Shown one piece after another: positions 42,579 through 51,438 of a stretch of DNA of 64,000 nucleotides; position 1 is the first letter of the stretch, and each line of letters begins with the position of its first letter. Both the position numbers and the translations under genes were made by a program. Under the pieces are notes generated by a model. That model saw nothing but the letters and a program-made list of their open reading frames with translations. It searched no databases and had not been told where the DNA came from. Source of the stretch: an uncultured Mobiluncus sp. (lineage in GTDB: Bacteria > Actinomycetota > Actinomycetes > Actinomycetales > Actinomycetaceae); contig NZ_CAMUES010000001.1 of NCBI RefSeq assembly GCF_947087965.1, positions 1 through 64,000 on the forward strand, written 5' to 3'.

Positions 42579-45065
42579 GTGTCTGAGAACCACGAAAACC
42601 AAGAAATGCAGGAAAAAAATGGGACAGGAGTTCCGACTCCTCCTTCCTGGCCCGGGGAAGTAAAGAAATCCCTTTTCGAGGGAGCTACCGCCGAGGAAAT
42701 GTTCCCGAAAAAAGATCTCAACGCAGGTGGTTCCCAAGAATACGATGACGCGGACTTCACGGAACCGGACACACACCGAGAGGAACAACTGCCCGAACAT
42801 CTGCCTGACCCGGTGGTGATTGCCCGTGCGGATGCCTTGGGCTCGAAGGTCAAAAAGAACAAATCGTCAAAGAAATCCGACCACAAGCCTCTGGCGCTTA
42901 AGAAAGAAGACGGACTGACCCCCGACGGGTTGCCGAAGCTACCCAAAGGACGTTTCGCCGACCGGGAACTGTCCTGGCTGGCCTTTAACCAACGCGTGTT
43001 TGAACAGGCCCAAGACCCGCGCCTGCACCTGTTGGAGCGGGCGTGGTTCTTAACTATCTATTGTTCCAACTTGGACGAGTTCTATATGGTGCGTGTCGCG
43101 GGTCTGAAGCGCCGCATCGCCGCTGGGTTCGCGACAGTGTCCGCTTCGGGGTTGACGCCGCGTCAGCTGGAGGGCGAAATCAGCCGTCGCTCTCATGAGA
43201 TGACCGGTAACGTCTACCGTTATTTCCAAGACGAGATTCGCCCGGCCTTGGATAAAGCTGGTTTGGTCATCACCGACTGGGATAGCCTGAACGAAACCCA
43301 TCACGAAATCCTGCACCGCTATTTCCGCAACCAGGTGTTTCCTATCCTGTCGCCGCTGGCAGTAGACCCATCGCACCCTTTCCCCTACATCACTGGACTG
43401 TCGCTGAACCTGGCGATAATTGTGCGCAACCCCAACACCGGAAAAGAACACTTTGCCCGGATTAAGGTGCCGCCCATCCTGCCTCGCTTCGTGGCAGTGA
43501 CCGAAAACGGCGTCGAAAATGACCCCTCCAGCGTGATTCTGGCGGGAGAAAAGGTCCATTTCGTGCCTATCGAACAGATTATTTCTGCGCACCTGGACCA
43601 TTTGTTCCCCGGTATGGAAATTAAAGAAGCCCACGAGTTCAGGGTGACTCGTAACGAAGATTTGGAAGTCGAGGAGGATGATGCGGAAAATATTTTGACC
43701 GCAATGGAATCTGAACTCGCGAAACGGCGTTTCGGGCCGGCGGTACGTCTGGAAGTGGCGGAATCCATGCCGGCGTTCCTGCTGGATTTTCTAAAAGAAA
43801 ACCTCGAAATCGGGACTTCTGACGTGTTCCGGCTCCCCGCGCCGCTGGACTTACGCGGTCTCAACGACCTGCATGATCTGGATATTCCCCAACTCAAATA
43901 TCCTCCCTATGTTCCCGTGACCCCGGCCGGGCTGGCCGAAAAAGAATCATCGAAAACCGCGGATATTTTCAGCTCTATTCGTAATCACGATGTGCTGATA
44001 CATCTTCCGTATGATTCTTTCGCCACCTCGGTGCAGCAATTTATCGTGCAGGCGGCTCAAGATCCGAACGTTTTGGCAATCAAACAGACCTTGTACCGAA
44101 CTTCGGGCGATTCCCCGATTGTTCAGGCCCTGATTGACGCGGCTCGCGCTGGTAAACAGGTCGTGGCCATCGTCGAGATTAAAGCGCGTTTCGATGAGGA
44201 AGCCAATATCGGCTGGGCTCGCAAGATGGAACGCGCTGGGGTTCACGTGGTTTATGGCCTGGTCGGGCTCAAGACGCACTGTAAGCTGTGTTTGGTGGTG
44301 CGTCAGGAACCCGATGGGCTGCATCGCTACTGCCACGTTGGCACCGGCAACTATCACCCCAAGACAGCTCGCGGGTACGAGGATTTGGGTTTGCTGACCG
44401 ACGACCGCGAGGTTGCCCAGGATCTGACGCGTTTGTTCAATCAGCTCAGCGGATACGCGCCGCGTTCGTCTTTCCACCGTCTGCTGGTTGCGCCCCGCTC
44501 CATTCGTGATGGCTTGATTGAGCGAATTAACCGCGAAATTGCTAACAAGAAAGCGGGCAAGAAAGCGGGAATCCTGTTCAAAATAAACTCGATTGTCGAC
44601 GAACGTATGACGGATGCGCTCTATCGGGCTTCCCAAGCGGGGGTTCCGGTGATGATTCAGGTCCGCGGAATTTGTTCCATTAAGCCAGGTATCCCCGGCC
44701 TCAGCGATAACATTCGGGTCGTTTCTATCTTGGGACGATTCCTGGAGCATTCGCGAGTCTACGCGTTTAAGAACGATGGGGATCCGGAAGTCTGGATTGG
44801 GTCTGCGGACCTGATGCACCGCAACTTGGATCGCCGCGTCGAGGCGCTGGTGAAAATTGTGGACCCGGAACAGATTCAATATTTGGTTGATTTGGTCAAA
44901 CACGGCATGGCAGACACTACCGCTTCGTGGCGGTTGATGCCCGACCAGCAGTGGGTGCGGGTCAATACGAATGAGGCTGGGTTGCGTCTGGAGGACATCC
45001 AGGAAACCTTGATGAGCCGCGCCTCCTCTCGCGTAGCGGGACGTGGCGGCGTCTCCCGGCATTGA
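42579..45065 (+). CDS. ppk1: Polyphosphate kinase 1
   Basis: PPK1, about 828 residues, reversibly polymerises ATP gamma-phosphate into inorganic polyphosphate. The core starts at about residue 130 with RFADRELSWLAFNQRVFEQA (N domain), then the head domain and two phospholipase-D-like C domains. The autophosphorylated His is in HVGTGNYHPKTARGYEDLG. Unlike typical 690-740-residue enzymes there is a 130-residue hydrophilic N-terminal extension rich in Glu, Asp and Lys, probably disordered. GTG 42579 follows GAGGGGAC. The neighbours MutT1, PiT and DUF47 give a phosphate-metabolism context. Confidence 0.95.
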   Translation: MSENHENQEMQEKNGTGVPTPPSWPGEVKKSLFEGATAEEMFPKKDLNAGGSQEYDDADFTEPDTHREEQLPEHLPDPVVIARADALGSKVKKNKSSKKSDHKPLALKKEDGLTPDGLPKLPKGRFADRELSWLAFNQRVFEQAQDPRLHLLERAWFLTIYCSNLDEFYMVRVAGLKRRIAAGFATVSASGLTPRQLEGEISRRSHEMTGNVYRYFQDEIRPALDKAGLVITDWDSLNETHHEILHRYFRNQVFPILSPLAVDPSHPFPYITGLSLNLAIIVRNPNTGKEHFARIKVPPILPRFVAVTENGVENDPSSVILAGEKVHFVPIEQIISAHLDHLFPGMEIKEAHEFRVTRNEDLEVEEDDAENILTAMESELAKRRFGPAVRLEVAESMPAFLLDFLKENLEIGTSDVFRLPAPLDLRGLNDLHDLDIPQLKYPPYVPVTPAGLAEKESSKTADIFSSIRNHDVLIHLPYDSFATSVQQFIVQAAQDPNVLAIKQTLYRTSGDSPIVQALIDAARAGKQVVAIVEIKARFDEEANIGWARKMERAGVHVVYGLVGLKTHCKLCLVVRQEPDGLHRYCHVGTGNYHPKTARGYEDLGLLTDDREVAQDLTRLFNQLSGYAPRSSFHRLLVAPRSIRDGLIERINREIANKKAGKKAGILFKINSIVDERMTDALYRASQAGVPVMIQVRGICSIKPGIPGLSDNIRVVSILGRFLEHSRVYAFKNDGDPEVWIGSADLMHRNLDRRVEALVKIVDPEQIQYLVDLVKHGMADTTASWRLMPDQQWVRVNTNEAGLRLEDIQETLMSRASSRVAGRGGVSRH

Positions 45066-45186
45066 GGTCGACGTGCCGCGGTATTCGAGTTGTGAAGTAA
45101 TGAGTCAGGCTAGACCGTGTCGGAGCGGTACGGAAAAGCCCGGTTGGTAGTGTTCACAGAGTTGGGTACATAGAAAAGGGAAGTGA

Positions 45187-46176
45187 ATGAGCAAAGTTTT
45201 AGCAGCCGGCGGGGTGGTTTGGCGCGGTGGGGAAGTACGTCCTGCCTTGGAAGGGACACCCACCCAAACCCCTTATGAATTTTTAGTCGTCCACCGCCCA
45301 AAGTACGACGATTGGTCCCTGCCGAAAGGAAAACTAGAACCCGGCGAACTGCTACCTGCCTGTGCGGTACGTGAAATTGCCGAGGAGACGGGAGTGCAGG
45401 TATGCCTGGGCCCCCAGCTTGGGGTCACGACTTACCCGGTGGAGGGTGCCGAGAAACAGGTGACGTACTGGTTGGCTCAGGTGCGCCACAGCGCGGCGAT
45501 ACTGGCCCGCCCCTATGCGGAACCGGCCTCGCCGCACGAGATAAACGAAACCCGGTGGGTCGACCAGGCCCAGGCGCAGGAGCTTTTGACTCAAGAATAC
45601 GACCGCAATCTGGTAGCCCACGCGGAGCAATGTCTGTCGCAGGGGTGGTGTGACTCGACTCCAGTTATGTTGGTTCGCCACGGAAAAGCCAAGAATCGAC
45701 TGAAGTGGAAGACCGATGATTCGCTGCGTCCCTTGAAAAAACGCGGTAAGCATCAGGCCGCGGCGTTGGCCTCCACCTTGAGCGCATTCGGGATTTCTCG
45801 GCTGTTCTGTTCGCCGTGGAAACGTTGCGAGCAAACGGTACGCCCCTACTTGAAAGCCAGCGGGATTAGGTGTGAATATCCGGATGTGTTGAGCGAGGAT
45901 GGCTTTGCCGCCAATCCTTATGGCGGGTTGGAACTGTTGCGTACACAGCTCAAGGCAACGCTGACGGAAGGCCCAACTGCCCTGTGCTCCCATGCCCCCG
46001 TCCTGATTCCGCTGATTCGGGCTTTGGGCAACGACTTCTTAGAAGAAACCCTGGTGCCCCTGGAAACCGGGGAATCCTTGATTGTTCACGTAATCTCAGA
46101 CGCCGAGGGCAGCCCAAAGCTCATTGCCGCCGAGCGCGCGGGAGCCGAACCACCTGCCGGTTACGTGCTGGATTAA
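45187..46176 (+). CDS. NUDIX hydrolase/histidine phosphatase fusion (MutT1-like)
   Basis: Two-domain protein of 329 residues. The N-terminal NUDIX domain has a full box at residues 48-70 (GKLEPGELLPACAVREIAEE ...). The C-terminal histidine-phosphatase (RHG) domain starts at VMLVRHGKAKNRLKW, near residue 160, and ends with a second conserved His in ALCSHAPVLIP. The same fusion occurs in mycobacterial MutT1, which hydrolyses 8-oxo-GTP/8-oxo-dGTP and diadenosine polyphosphates. The ATG follows AAAAGGGAAGTGA. It lies 121 bp downstream of ppk1, a conserved actinobacterial adjacency. Confidence 0.92.
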   Translation: MSKVLAAGGVVWRGGEVRPALEGTPTQTPYEFLVVHRPKYDDWSLPKGKLEPGELLPACAVREIAEETGVQVCLGPQLGVTTYPVEGAEKQVTYWLAQVRHSAAILARPYAEPASPHEINETRWVDQAQAQELLTQEYDRNLVAHAEQCLSQGWCDSTPVMLVRHGKAKNRLKWKTDDSLRPLKKRGKHQAAALASTLSAFGISRLFCSPWKRCEQTVRPYLKASGIRCEYPDVLSEDGFAANPYGGLELLRTQLKATLTEGPTALCSHAPVLIPLIRALGNDFLEETLVPLETGESLIVHVISDAEGSPKLIAAERAGAEPPAGYVLD

Positions 46177-46250
46177 TGTGATTTTTCGGTAATCACAAGT
46201 TTATTCGGCCGGTTTTTCGAGTTCTCTCGGTTGTCGGTGGGTGGCGCTGC

Positions 46251-47285
46251 CTAAATCCGGAACAAGAATTCCAACAGGGTGTAGACCGCGGCTGCTACCG
46301 CGGCGGCGGCGGGGAGAGTCAGAACCCAGGCCACCACAATGTTTCCGGCTGTTCCCCAGCGCACTGCGGAAAGCCTGCGGGTCGCACCCACCCCCATGAT
46401 GGCGGTGGTTACGGTATGAGTGGTGGAAATCGGAGCGTGCCAAATAAACGCCGTGAAGTACAGCACTCCCGCAGCAACCGTCTCGGAGACAAAACCATTG
46501 GCCGGATCGACGTGAATCACGCGCGAACCCAAGGTTTTCATGATGCGAAACCCGCCTACGAAAGTGCCGGCCGCAATGGCCATAGCCGCCGCGAACTTGA
46601 CCCACAGCGGAATGGGGTCGTCCAAGTCGACGTGACCGGAAGCTACCAGAGCAATGAAAATAACCCCCATGGTCTTTTGGGCATCCTGCAAACCGTGACC
46701 CAGGGCTAGAGCCGCGGAGGAAAACTTTTGACCAGCCCGGAATTTACGCATGGTTCGGCGGTAAGCCAGGTTCTTCATAGCCACCATGACCAGGCTCATT
46801 AGCACATACGCAAACGTGAAACCGATGAGCGGGGAAACCACCATCGGAATCAAGACGTGAGAAGTAATCGTCGCCCAGTTCACCGTGACGCCCGCAGCTA
46901 AACCTGCTCCCGCCAAGCCGCCAATCAGTGCGTGAGAGGACGAGGAAGGTAATCCGAAATACCAGGTGATAATGTTCCAACAAATGGCCCCAATCAAGCC
47001 ACCAAGAATAATCAACAGGCCGTGGGCTCTTTCAGCGTGGGAAACTGCCGTAGCATATCCAGACATATCGATGATTCCAGACCCGATGGTCTTCGCCACT
47101 TCAGTTCCCAGCAGAGATCCCACCAGGTTCATAACCGCGGCCATAGCCAAGGCGGTGCGTGGTTCCCAAGCTCGTGTGGAAATTGCGGTGGCGATAGCGT
47201 TGGCAGCATCGTGAAAACCGTTGGTGAAATCGAAGGTAACTGCGATAATAACGACGCAAACAACCAGTACCAGAGAAATGTCCAT
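46251..47285 (-). CDS. pit: PiT-family inorganic phosphate transporter
   Basis: Low-affinity phosphate:cation symporter, 344 residues, about ten transmembrane helices. Internal duplication of the PiT signature: FTNGFHDAANAIATAISTR near residue 20, with a related GVGATRRLSAVRWGTAGNIV late in the protein. Begins 12 bases after the DUF47 gene, so the two form an operon. A short GTGATT/AATCAC hairpin (46178-46196) separates it from convergent mutT1. Phosphate uptake here complements polyphosphate synthesis by ppk1. Confidence 0.94.
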   Translation of the reverse strand: MDISLVLVVCVVIIAVTFDFTNGFHDAANAIATAISTRAWEPRTALAMAAVMNLVGSLLGTEVAKTIGSGIIDMSGYATAVSHAERAHGLLIILGGLIGAICWNIITWYFGLPSSSSHALIGGLAGAGLAAGVTVNWATITSHVLIPMVVSPLIGFTFAYVLMSLVMVAMKNLAYRRTMRKFRAGQKFSSAALALGHGLQDAQKTMGVIFIALVASGHVDLDDPIPLWVKFAAAMAIAAGTFVGGFRIMKTLGSRVIHVDPANGFVSETVAAGVLYFTAFIWHAPISTTHTVTTAIMGVGATRRLSAVRWGTAGNIVVAWVLTLPAAAAVAAAVYTLLEFLFRI

Positions 47286-47297
47286 CTAGGAGAACCC

Positions 47298-47918
47298 TCA
47301 AGATTCTTTAATCGCGATGCCTTCGACCAGAGCAGCCAGATGCTCGAACGCATCGCAGGCATCCTCCAGCCGCTCGGTGACGTCTTTTAGTTTGATGACC
47401 GCTATCGGGTCTGGATTATTATTCACAATGTCGGACAGGCAGTGCATATACACCTGGTCGGCTTGGTTCTCTAAGCGGTTGACTTCCACCCAGTATTCGC
47501 GCAGCTCGTCCAAAGTTTTCAGGCGGGGCATAGCTTGGGCTGTAACCGCGGCACACTTTTGGAGGATGGCCGCCTGCTTGTGCAGGCACTCGGGGATTTC
47601 ATGCAGCTGGTAGACCACGATGAGGTTTCCAGCTTCATCAATCAAATCCATGCAATCATCGAGTCGGTAAGCCAGTTCGCTGAGGTCGTCACGATCCAGA
47701 GGGGTGACAAAAGTCTGGTTTATTTTATTCATGAACGCGTGGGTCAAATCATCGGAGGAATTCTCAACCGCGTGCAAGTCGTTGCGCTCTGCGTCGCGCT
47801 GTGCGGGGGGGAGAGCCATCAACTTTGCCAAGATGTCGGTACCTTCAATCAAGTTGCCGGCAATTTCGGTGAGCTGCTCGAAAAATCTCTCGTCTTTGGC
47901 GCGATGGAACAGACCCAT
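47298..47918 (-). CDS. DUF47 (PhoU-like) PiT accessory protein
   Basis: Cytoplasmic helical protein of 206 residues of the DUF47/Pit-accessory family, structurally PhoU-like. MGLFHRAKDERFFEQLTEIA and FVTPLDRDDLSELAYRLDDCMDLIDEAGN (metal-binding acidic motif E/DxxxD) are characteristic. AAGAAGG stands before the ATG. It is the first gene of the operon with the PiT transporter, whose activity it probably tunes. Upstream lies a 450-bp gap with a candidate OmpR/PhoP-type direct repeat. Confidence 0.9.
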   Translation of the reverse strand: MGLFHRAKDERFFEQLTEIAGNLIEGTDILAKLMALPPAQRDAERNDLHAVENSSDDLTHAFMNKINQTFVTPLDRDDLSELAYRLDDCMDLIDEAGNLIVVYQLHEIPECLHKQAAILQKCAAVTAQAMPRLKTLDELREYWVEVNRLENQADQVYMHCLSDIVNNNPDPIAVIKLKDVTERLEDACDAFEHLAALVEGIAIKES

Positions 47919-48104
47919 TTTTCACCCTTCTTTGTGATGGATTTGGCAAATTTGGGGACTATTGAGAACCGGTTTTAACAGTTCTGGCAGAGTCCGTTTT
48001 GTCAGCCTTAATTACTTTATCCGTTCGGAGCCTTCATTGTAAAAACGGCGTAAATTATGGAGCAATGTGCGCGGCGCTGAGGGCATCGACTGGAGCTTTG
48101 TCAG

Positions 48105-48122
48105 GTTAAAGGGGAGTTAAAG
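48105..48122 (+). promoter_or_regulatory. Direct repeat GTTAAAG-N4-GTTAAAG
   Basis: Two identical heptamers 11 bp apart, a spacing typical of OmpR/PhoP-family operators, in the gap between DUF47-pit (minus) and the membrane-protein gene (plus). A Pho-regulon role is inferred from position only. Confidence 0.35.
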
Positions 48123-48270
48123 AGAAATTTAATTTAAATCTAGAGACAAGGTTTCGCGGGTGTGGTAACTTAAATATAAGACATCGATGTCCGTAGAAGC
48201 CCCGGGCTCCATATACTGCCGCTACGAGCGGCCTTCGCGCCGACAGGCGCTTTACGGTTTCGGTGTCGTT

Positions 48271-48295
48271 GAAGGCTCCGCTCGTCGGAGCCTTC
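48271..48295. other. Perfect 10-bp hairpin GAAGGCTCCG/CGGAGCCTTC
   Basis: Lies in the 450-bp gap before the membrane-protein gene. TCGGAGCCTTCA recurs identically at 48025-48036. No T-tract follows. The rest of the gap (47919-48368) shows no gene. Confidence 0.4.
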
Positions 48296-48368
48296 AAAGT
48301 TTAACCCTCTCGGAACACGTAATCCGGTCAGTTCCTGAGAGTTCCCCAACTTATGAGAGAATCGGAAC

Positions 48369-49319
48369 ATGACTTCCCAGCCCAACGCGGAGATGTCGAA
48401 TCCTTCGCTGACCGATACGGTAAAAATTACGCGCCGCGTGCGGCGGGAGGAACATCAGGCAGAAAAGATTGAAAAGCTACCGAAAGTTCCTGAGTCCCTG
48501 ATAGGGCGCGTTATCTGTGCCCATCCCGAGATTATTACCGCCCTGGCCGCTTTGGGAATGTCCCTGATTTTTTTGCTTCCTTCTGATTGTTTGACCGTAG
48601 CTGCGGCCATCGCAGTGGTATGTTTTGCTTACGGCTGGGCGCATTTGGCCCATCTACCCGCCCCGCGAGCCTCTTTCATTCTGCTGACCGTATTCGGGGT
48701 GTTGGCTTTGTTGTCGGGAAGAATCTTTGGAGATTTTTCGATAGTGGCAGAAGTCGTGGGATTAGGAGTCCTTGGTGCCTTCATCGCGGAAATGGTGCGT
48801 CACCCCCGGGAGGACTTGCTGAACTCAGTTGCGGGCAACGTGGCGGGAATCCTCATCGTTTCCACTGCCGGGGCTTGGGTCATGCTCGAGACAGAAACGC
48901 TGTGGTACTTCCTCTTGGTGCCCGGAGCAGTCACTCTCATCGGAGGATGCATCGGGATGGCGATGAGCGCTAACTGGCAGTTGAAATGGAGAGTTTTTAC
49001 GGGAATTCTGTTCTCGGTAATTTTCGGTTTGGCAGCCGGGGCCGCCATCCTTGTGATGGAAGGAACCTCCCGGGATCAGCTGGTGCTTTTCGCTGGAGGC
49101 CACCTTCCCAGCCTGACCGTGGCCCTGGTTTCCGGCCTGCTGTTGGGAGTGGTGTTTGGAATCGCGTTCGCGTCATTGACCGCGCTTTTCAGCGGAGACT
49201 TGGCTCCGTCAACAGTTTCGGCCGCGGTGAGCCAGGCTTTCATTCCCGTTCTGGCGGCATCCGTTCCGCTATACATTCTGGCGCGGCTCTTAGTGGGGCA
49301 GGGCCCTACACTTGCTTGA
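48369..49319 (+). CDS. Conserved actinobacterial integral membrane protein
   Basis: Protein of 316 residues with a charged cytoplasmic N-terminus (about 50 residues, RRVRREEHQAEKIEKLPK) and eight to nine hydrophobic helices. No transporter motif or catalytic signature is recognised; similar genes near ygfZ are often labelled permease. Ten to eleven bases before the ATG the sequence GAGAAT-CGGAAC-ATG has the six-base spacing seen in leaderless genes, although the first T is missing. It is followed after 48 bp by ygfZ. Confidence 0.7.
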   Translation: MTSQPNAEMSNPSLTDTVKITRRVRREEHQAEKIEKLPKVPESLIGRVICAHPEIITALAALGMSLIFLLPSDCLTVAAAIAVVCFAYGWAHLAHLPAPRASFILLTVFGVLALLSGRIFGDFSIVAEVVGLGVLGAFIAEMVRHPREDLLNSVAGNVAGILIVSTAGAWVMLETETLWYFLLVPGAVTLIGGCIGMAMSANWQLKWRVFTGILFSVIFGLAAGAAILVMEGTSRDQLVLFAGGHLPSLTVALVSGLLLGVVFGIAFASLTALFSGDLAPSTVSAAVSQAFIPVLAASVPLYILARLLVGQGPTLA

Positions 49320-49367
49320 GGGATTGTTTCTCACGTCAGCGTCCAAAGTGGTGAACAGGGGGTAAGA

Positions 49368-50471
49368 ATGCAGGTCACCTATCCGAGTATCGACCGGACC
49401 TGGCCGGGAACGGCGATAGAGGCGGGCTGGAATCACGGCACAGAACTGCTCAAAGGCCGTGGCTACGCCGCTATTCCTCTGGGAGTGCTAAAAGTCTCCG
49501 GGCCGGATCGCTGGGCTTGGCTGAACTCTATCAGCACCCAGGACTTTTCTAACTGGGAACCTGCCTCGCCGCGCGAAGCCCTCATCCTCGACCCGACCGG
49601 ACACGTCGAGCTGAGTTTTTTCGCAGTCGATGATGACAGCGCCGTATGGATTTTGACTGAAGAACCGGATGGTGCCGCCGAGTTTTTCCAGTCGATGCGG
49701 TTTCGTTCCCGTGTTGAAATTGTCGATGTGAGCGCAGACTTTGCCGTCTTGGGCTATCTGAACACTGGCGATGCTACCTCCCCAGCGGCCCTGTTCTGGA
49801 GCGAGCATTCCGCTGTGACCTGGACTGATCCGTGGCCAGGTCCGGTGGGAAACACAACTACTTTCACCACAGCGGGCACCAGCCATCCGGGAGACGACCC
49901 CGCAGCCCCGCACCGTAAACTGGCGGTAGTTTCGCGTCTAGACCTGCCCAAGTTCGAGGCCAAAGCGGCCGTGAGCGGTCTGGTGAAAGCGGACTTGGGT
50001 GCTTGGGAAGCCGTGAGAATTGCCCTGTGGCGCCCTCGCCTGGGCCGGGAAGGCAAACCGGGAACCCTCCCTCATGAGTTGGATTGGCTGCGTGTCGCCG
50101 TCAGTTTGCAAAAGGGTTGCTATCCCGGTCAAGAAACCGTGGCGAAACTAACCAACCGGGGACGTCCTCCGCGCCGACTCACGTTTCTGGACCTAGATGG
50201 GTCACGCGAGGAATTGCCAGCCATAGGTTCCCCTCTCACTTTGGAGTCTGACGGTTGCGAAGTTGGGGTGCTGACCTCGGTGGCGTACCACCCCACGGAC
50301 GGGCAAATCGGTCTGGGTTTGGTCAAACGTCAGGTTGACCCTGCGGAAATGCTGCTGGTGGAAGGAATGCGTGCCGCCCCAAGCATCATCGTGGATCCGA
50401 GCGGGGAAAACCCGCGCCGCCTGGATGACAGCCAACTGGGCGGCTTACTGGGCTTGAAAGCGAGGAAATAA
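49368..50471 (+). CDS. ygfZ: YgfZ/GcvT-family folate-binding Fe-S assembly protein
   Basis: Tetrahydrofolate-binding protein of 367 residues related to GcvT, used in maturation or repair of certain Fe-S enzymes. The family signature KGCYPGQE is intact with its conserved Cys (about residue 248). The N-terminal region LKVSGPDRWAWLNSISTQD corresponds to the usual LxGxDaxxfL(n)xxxTqD motif. The C-terminal beta domain ends in GLGLVKRQ. The ATG follows AGGGGGTAAG. One base separates it from the DUF2516 gene. Confidence 0.92.
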   Translation: MQVTYPSIDRTWPGTAIEAGWNHGTELLKGRGYAAIPLGVLKVSGPDRWAWLNSISTQDFSNWEPASPREALILDPTGHVELSFFAVDDDSAVWILTEEPDGAAEFFQSMRFRSRVEIVDVSADFAVLGYLNTGDATSPAALFWSEHSAVTWTDPWPGPVGNTTTFTTAGTSHPGDDPAAPHRKLAVVSRLDLPKFEAKAAVSGLVKADLGAWEAVRIALWRPRLGREGKPGTLPHELDWLRVAVSLQKGCYPGQETVAKLTNRGRPPRRLTFLDLDGSREELPAIGSPLTLESDGCEVGVLTSVAYHPTDGQIGLGLVKRQVDPAEMLLVEGMRAAPSIIVDPSGENPRRLDDSQLGGLLGLKARK

Positions 50472-50472
50472 A

Positions 50473-50829
50473 ATGTCGAATGTTTTCGCGGCCATCAACT
50501 CGGTGCAAACGTTACTGGTGCTGGGATTGGTCCTGGTTGTGGTGGGAATGAGCCTGTATGCCTTGATACACGCCCTGACTACCCCCGCCCAGGCTTTTCC
50601 AACGGAAGGTAAACGAACTCGCAACTTTTGGGCTTTACTGAACCTACTGGCGCTGGTGATTTCCTTTCTGGGGCTGACGCCTAACGGTTTCGTAGGCTTG
50701 TTCGGAGTGATGATGGCTCTGATTATTCCCGCGGTTTACCTGGCAGATGTGCGTCCCGCCGTGGCTTCGTGGCGCCGGCGGGGCAAGAACTCGCGAGGAA
50801 CAGGCCAACGTCCCCCTACGCCCTGGTGA
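50473..50829 (+). CDS. DUF2516 membrane protein
   Basis: Small protein of 118 residues with about three helices (LLVLGLVLVVVGMSLYALI, FWALLNLLALVISFLGL, GLFGVMMALIIPAVYLA), then a short basic tail. It matches the actinobacterial DUF2516 family, whose function is unknown. It follows ygfZ by one base and precedes dtd, a frequent order in the phylum. Confidence 0.85.
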   Translation: MSNVFAAINSVQTLLVLGLVLVVVGMSLYALIHALTTPAQAFPTEGKRTRNFWALLNLLALVISFLGLTPNGFVGLFGVMMALIIPAVYLADVRPAVASWRRRGKNSRGTGQRPPTPW

Positions 50830-50878
50830 ACTCGGAACAGACCGACCAAAACGGCACAGAATAGGAGAGTGAAAACTC

Positions 50879-51361
50879 ATGCGGGCAGTGATTCAACGTG
50901 TTACAGACGCAAAATGCGCGGTTAACGGTGAGGTTACCGGCGAATTTGTCGGACCTGGACTGGTGGTGCTGCTGGGGGTCACGCATACCGACGGTACGGC
51001 ACAGGTCGAAAAGATGGCGCGCAAGATTGCGAATCTGCGTATTTTTGACGCCCCGGGGGCTTACGATTCGACCGGCGGGTCTGAGAAACTGGCACAAGCG
51101 CGTGGTGCGGAAGTTTCTGCGCTTCAGCTGGGTCTGCCGGTGCTGTTGATTAGCCAATTCACGCTCTACGGAGACGCTCGCAAGGGCAATCGTCCCTCGT
51201 GGGTGGCAGCGGCACCGGGAGAGGCCGCTCAACCCCTGGTCGATGCGGTGGGGGCAGCGTTGCAGGCTCAAGGTATACGGGTAGAACGGGGAATTTTCGG
51301 GGCAGACATGAAAGTTAGTTTCACCAACGACGGGCCTTTCACGATTCTGTTGGAAGTGTGA
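50879..51361 (+). CDS. dtd: D-aminoacyl-tRNA deacylase
   Basis: Dtd, 160 residues, hydrolyses D-aminoacyl-tRNAs and mischarged glycyl-tRNA-Ala. MRAVIQRVTDAKCAVNGEV opens the fold. The signature SQFTLYGDARKGNRPSW carries the active-site Thr. The second conserved element, usually NxGPVT with a cross-subunit Gly-cisPro, reads NDGPFT here, with Phe at a position generally Val. Length is slightly above the usual 145-150. The ATG lies about ten bases after TAGGAG. Confidence 0.94.
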   Translation: MRAVIQRVTDAKCAVNGEVTGEFVGPGLVVLLGVTHTDGTAQVEKMARKIANLRIFDAPGAYDSTGGSEKLAQARGAEVSALQLGLPVLLISQFTLYGDARKGNRPSWVAAAPGEAAQPLVDAVGAALQAQGIRVERGIFGADMKVSFTNDGPFTILLEV

Positions 51362-51438
51362 ATTAGCCGGTAGTGAACACGGTCGCGTTTTCACGACGCG
51401 GGGGCATAAATTGGTTACGAGTGTAAAAGGGAGTGCGT

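Noticed and set aside
51361..51438. ClgR or heat-shock operator before clpC
   Set aside because: CGCGTTTTCACGACGCG is only a loose palindrome and does not match a known operator well enough.
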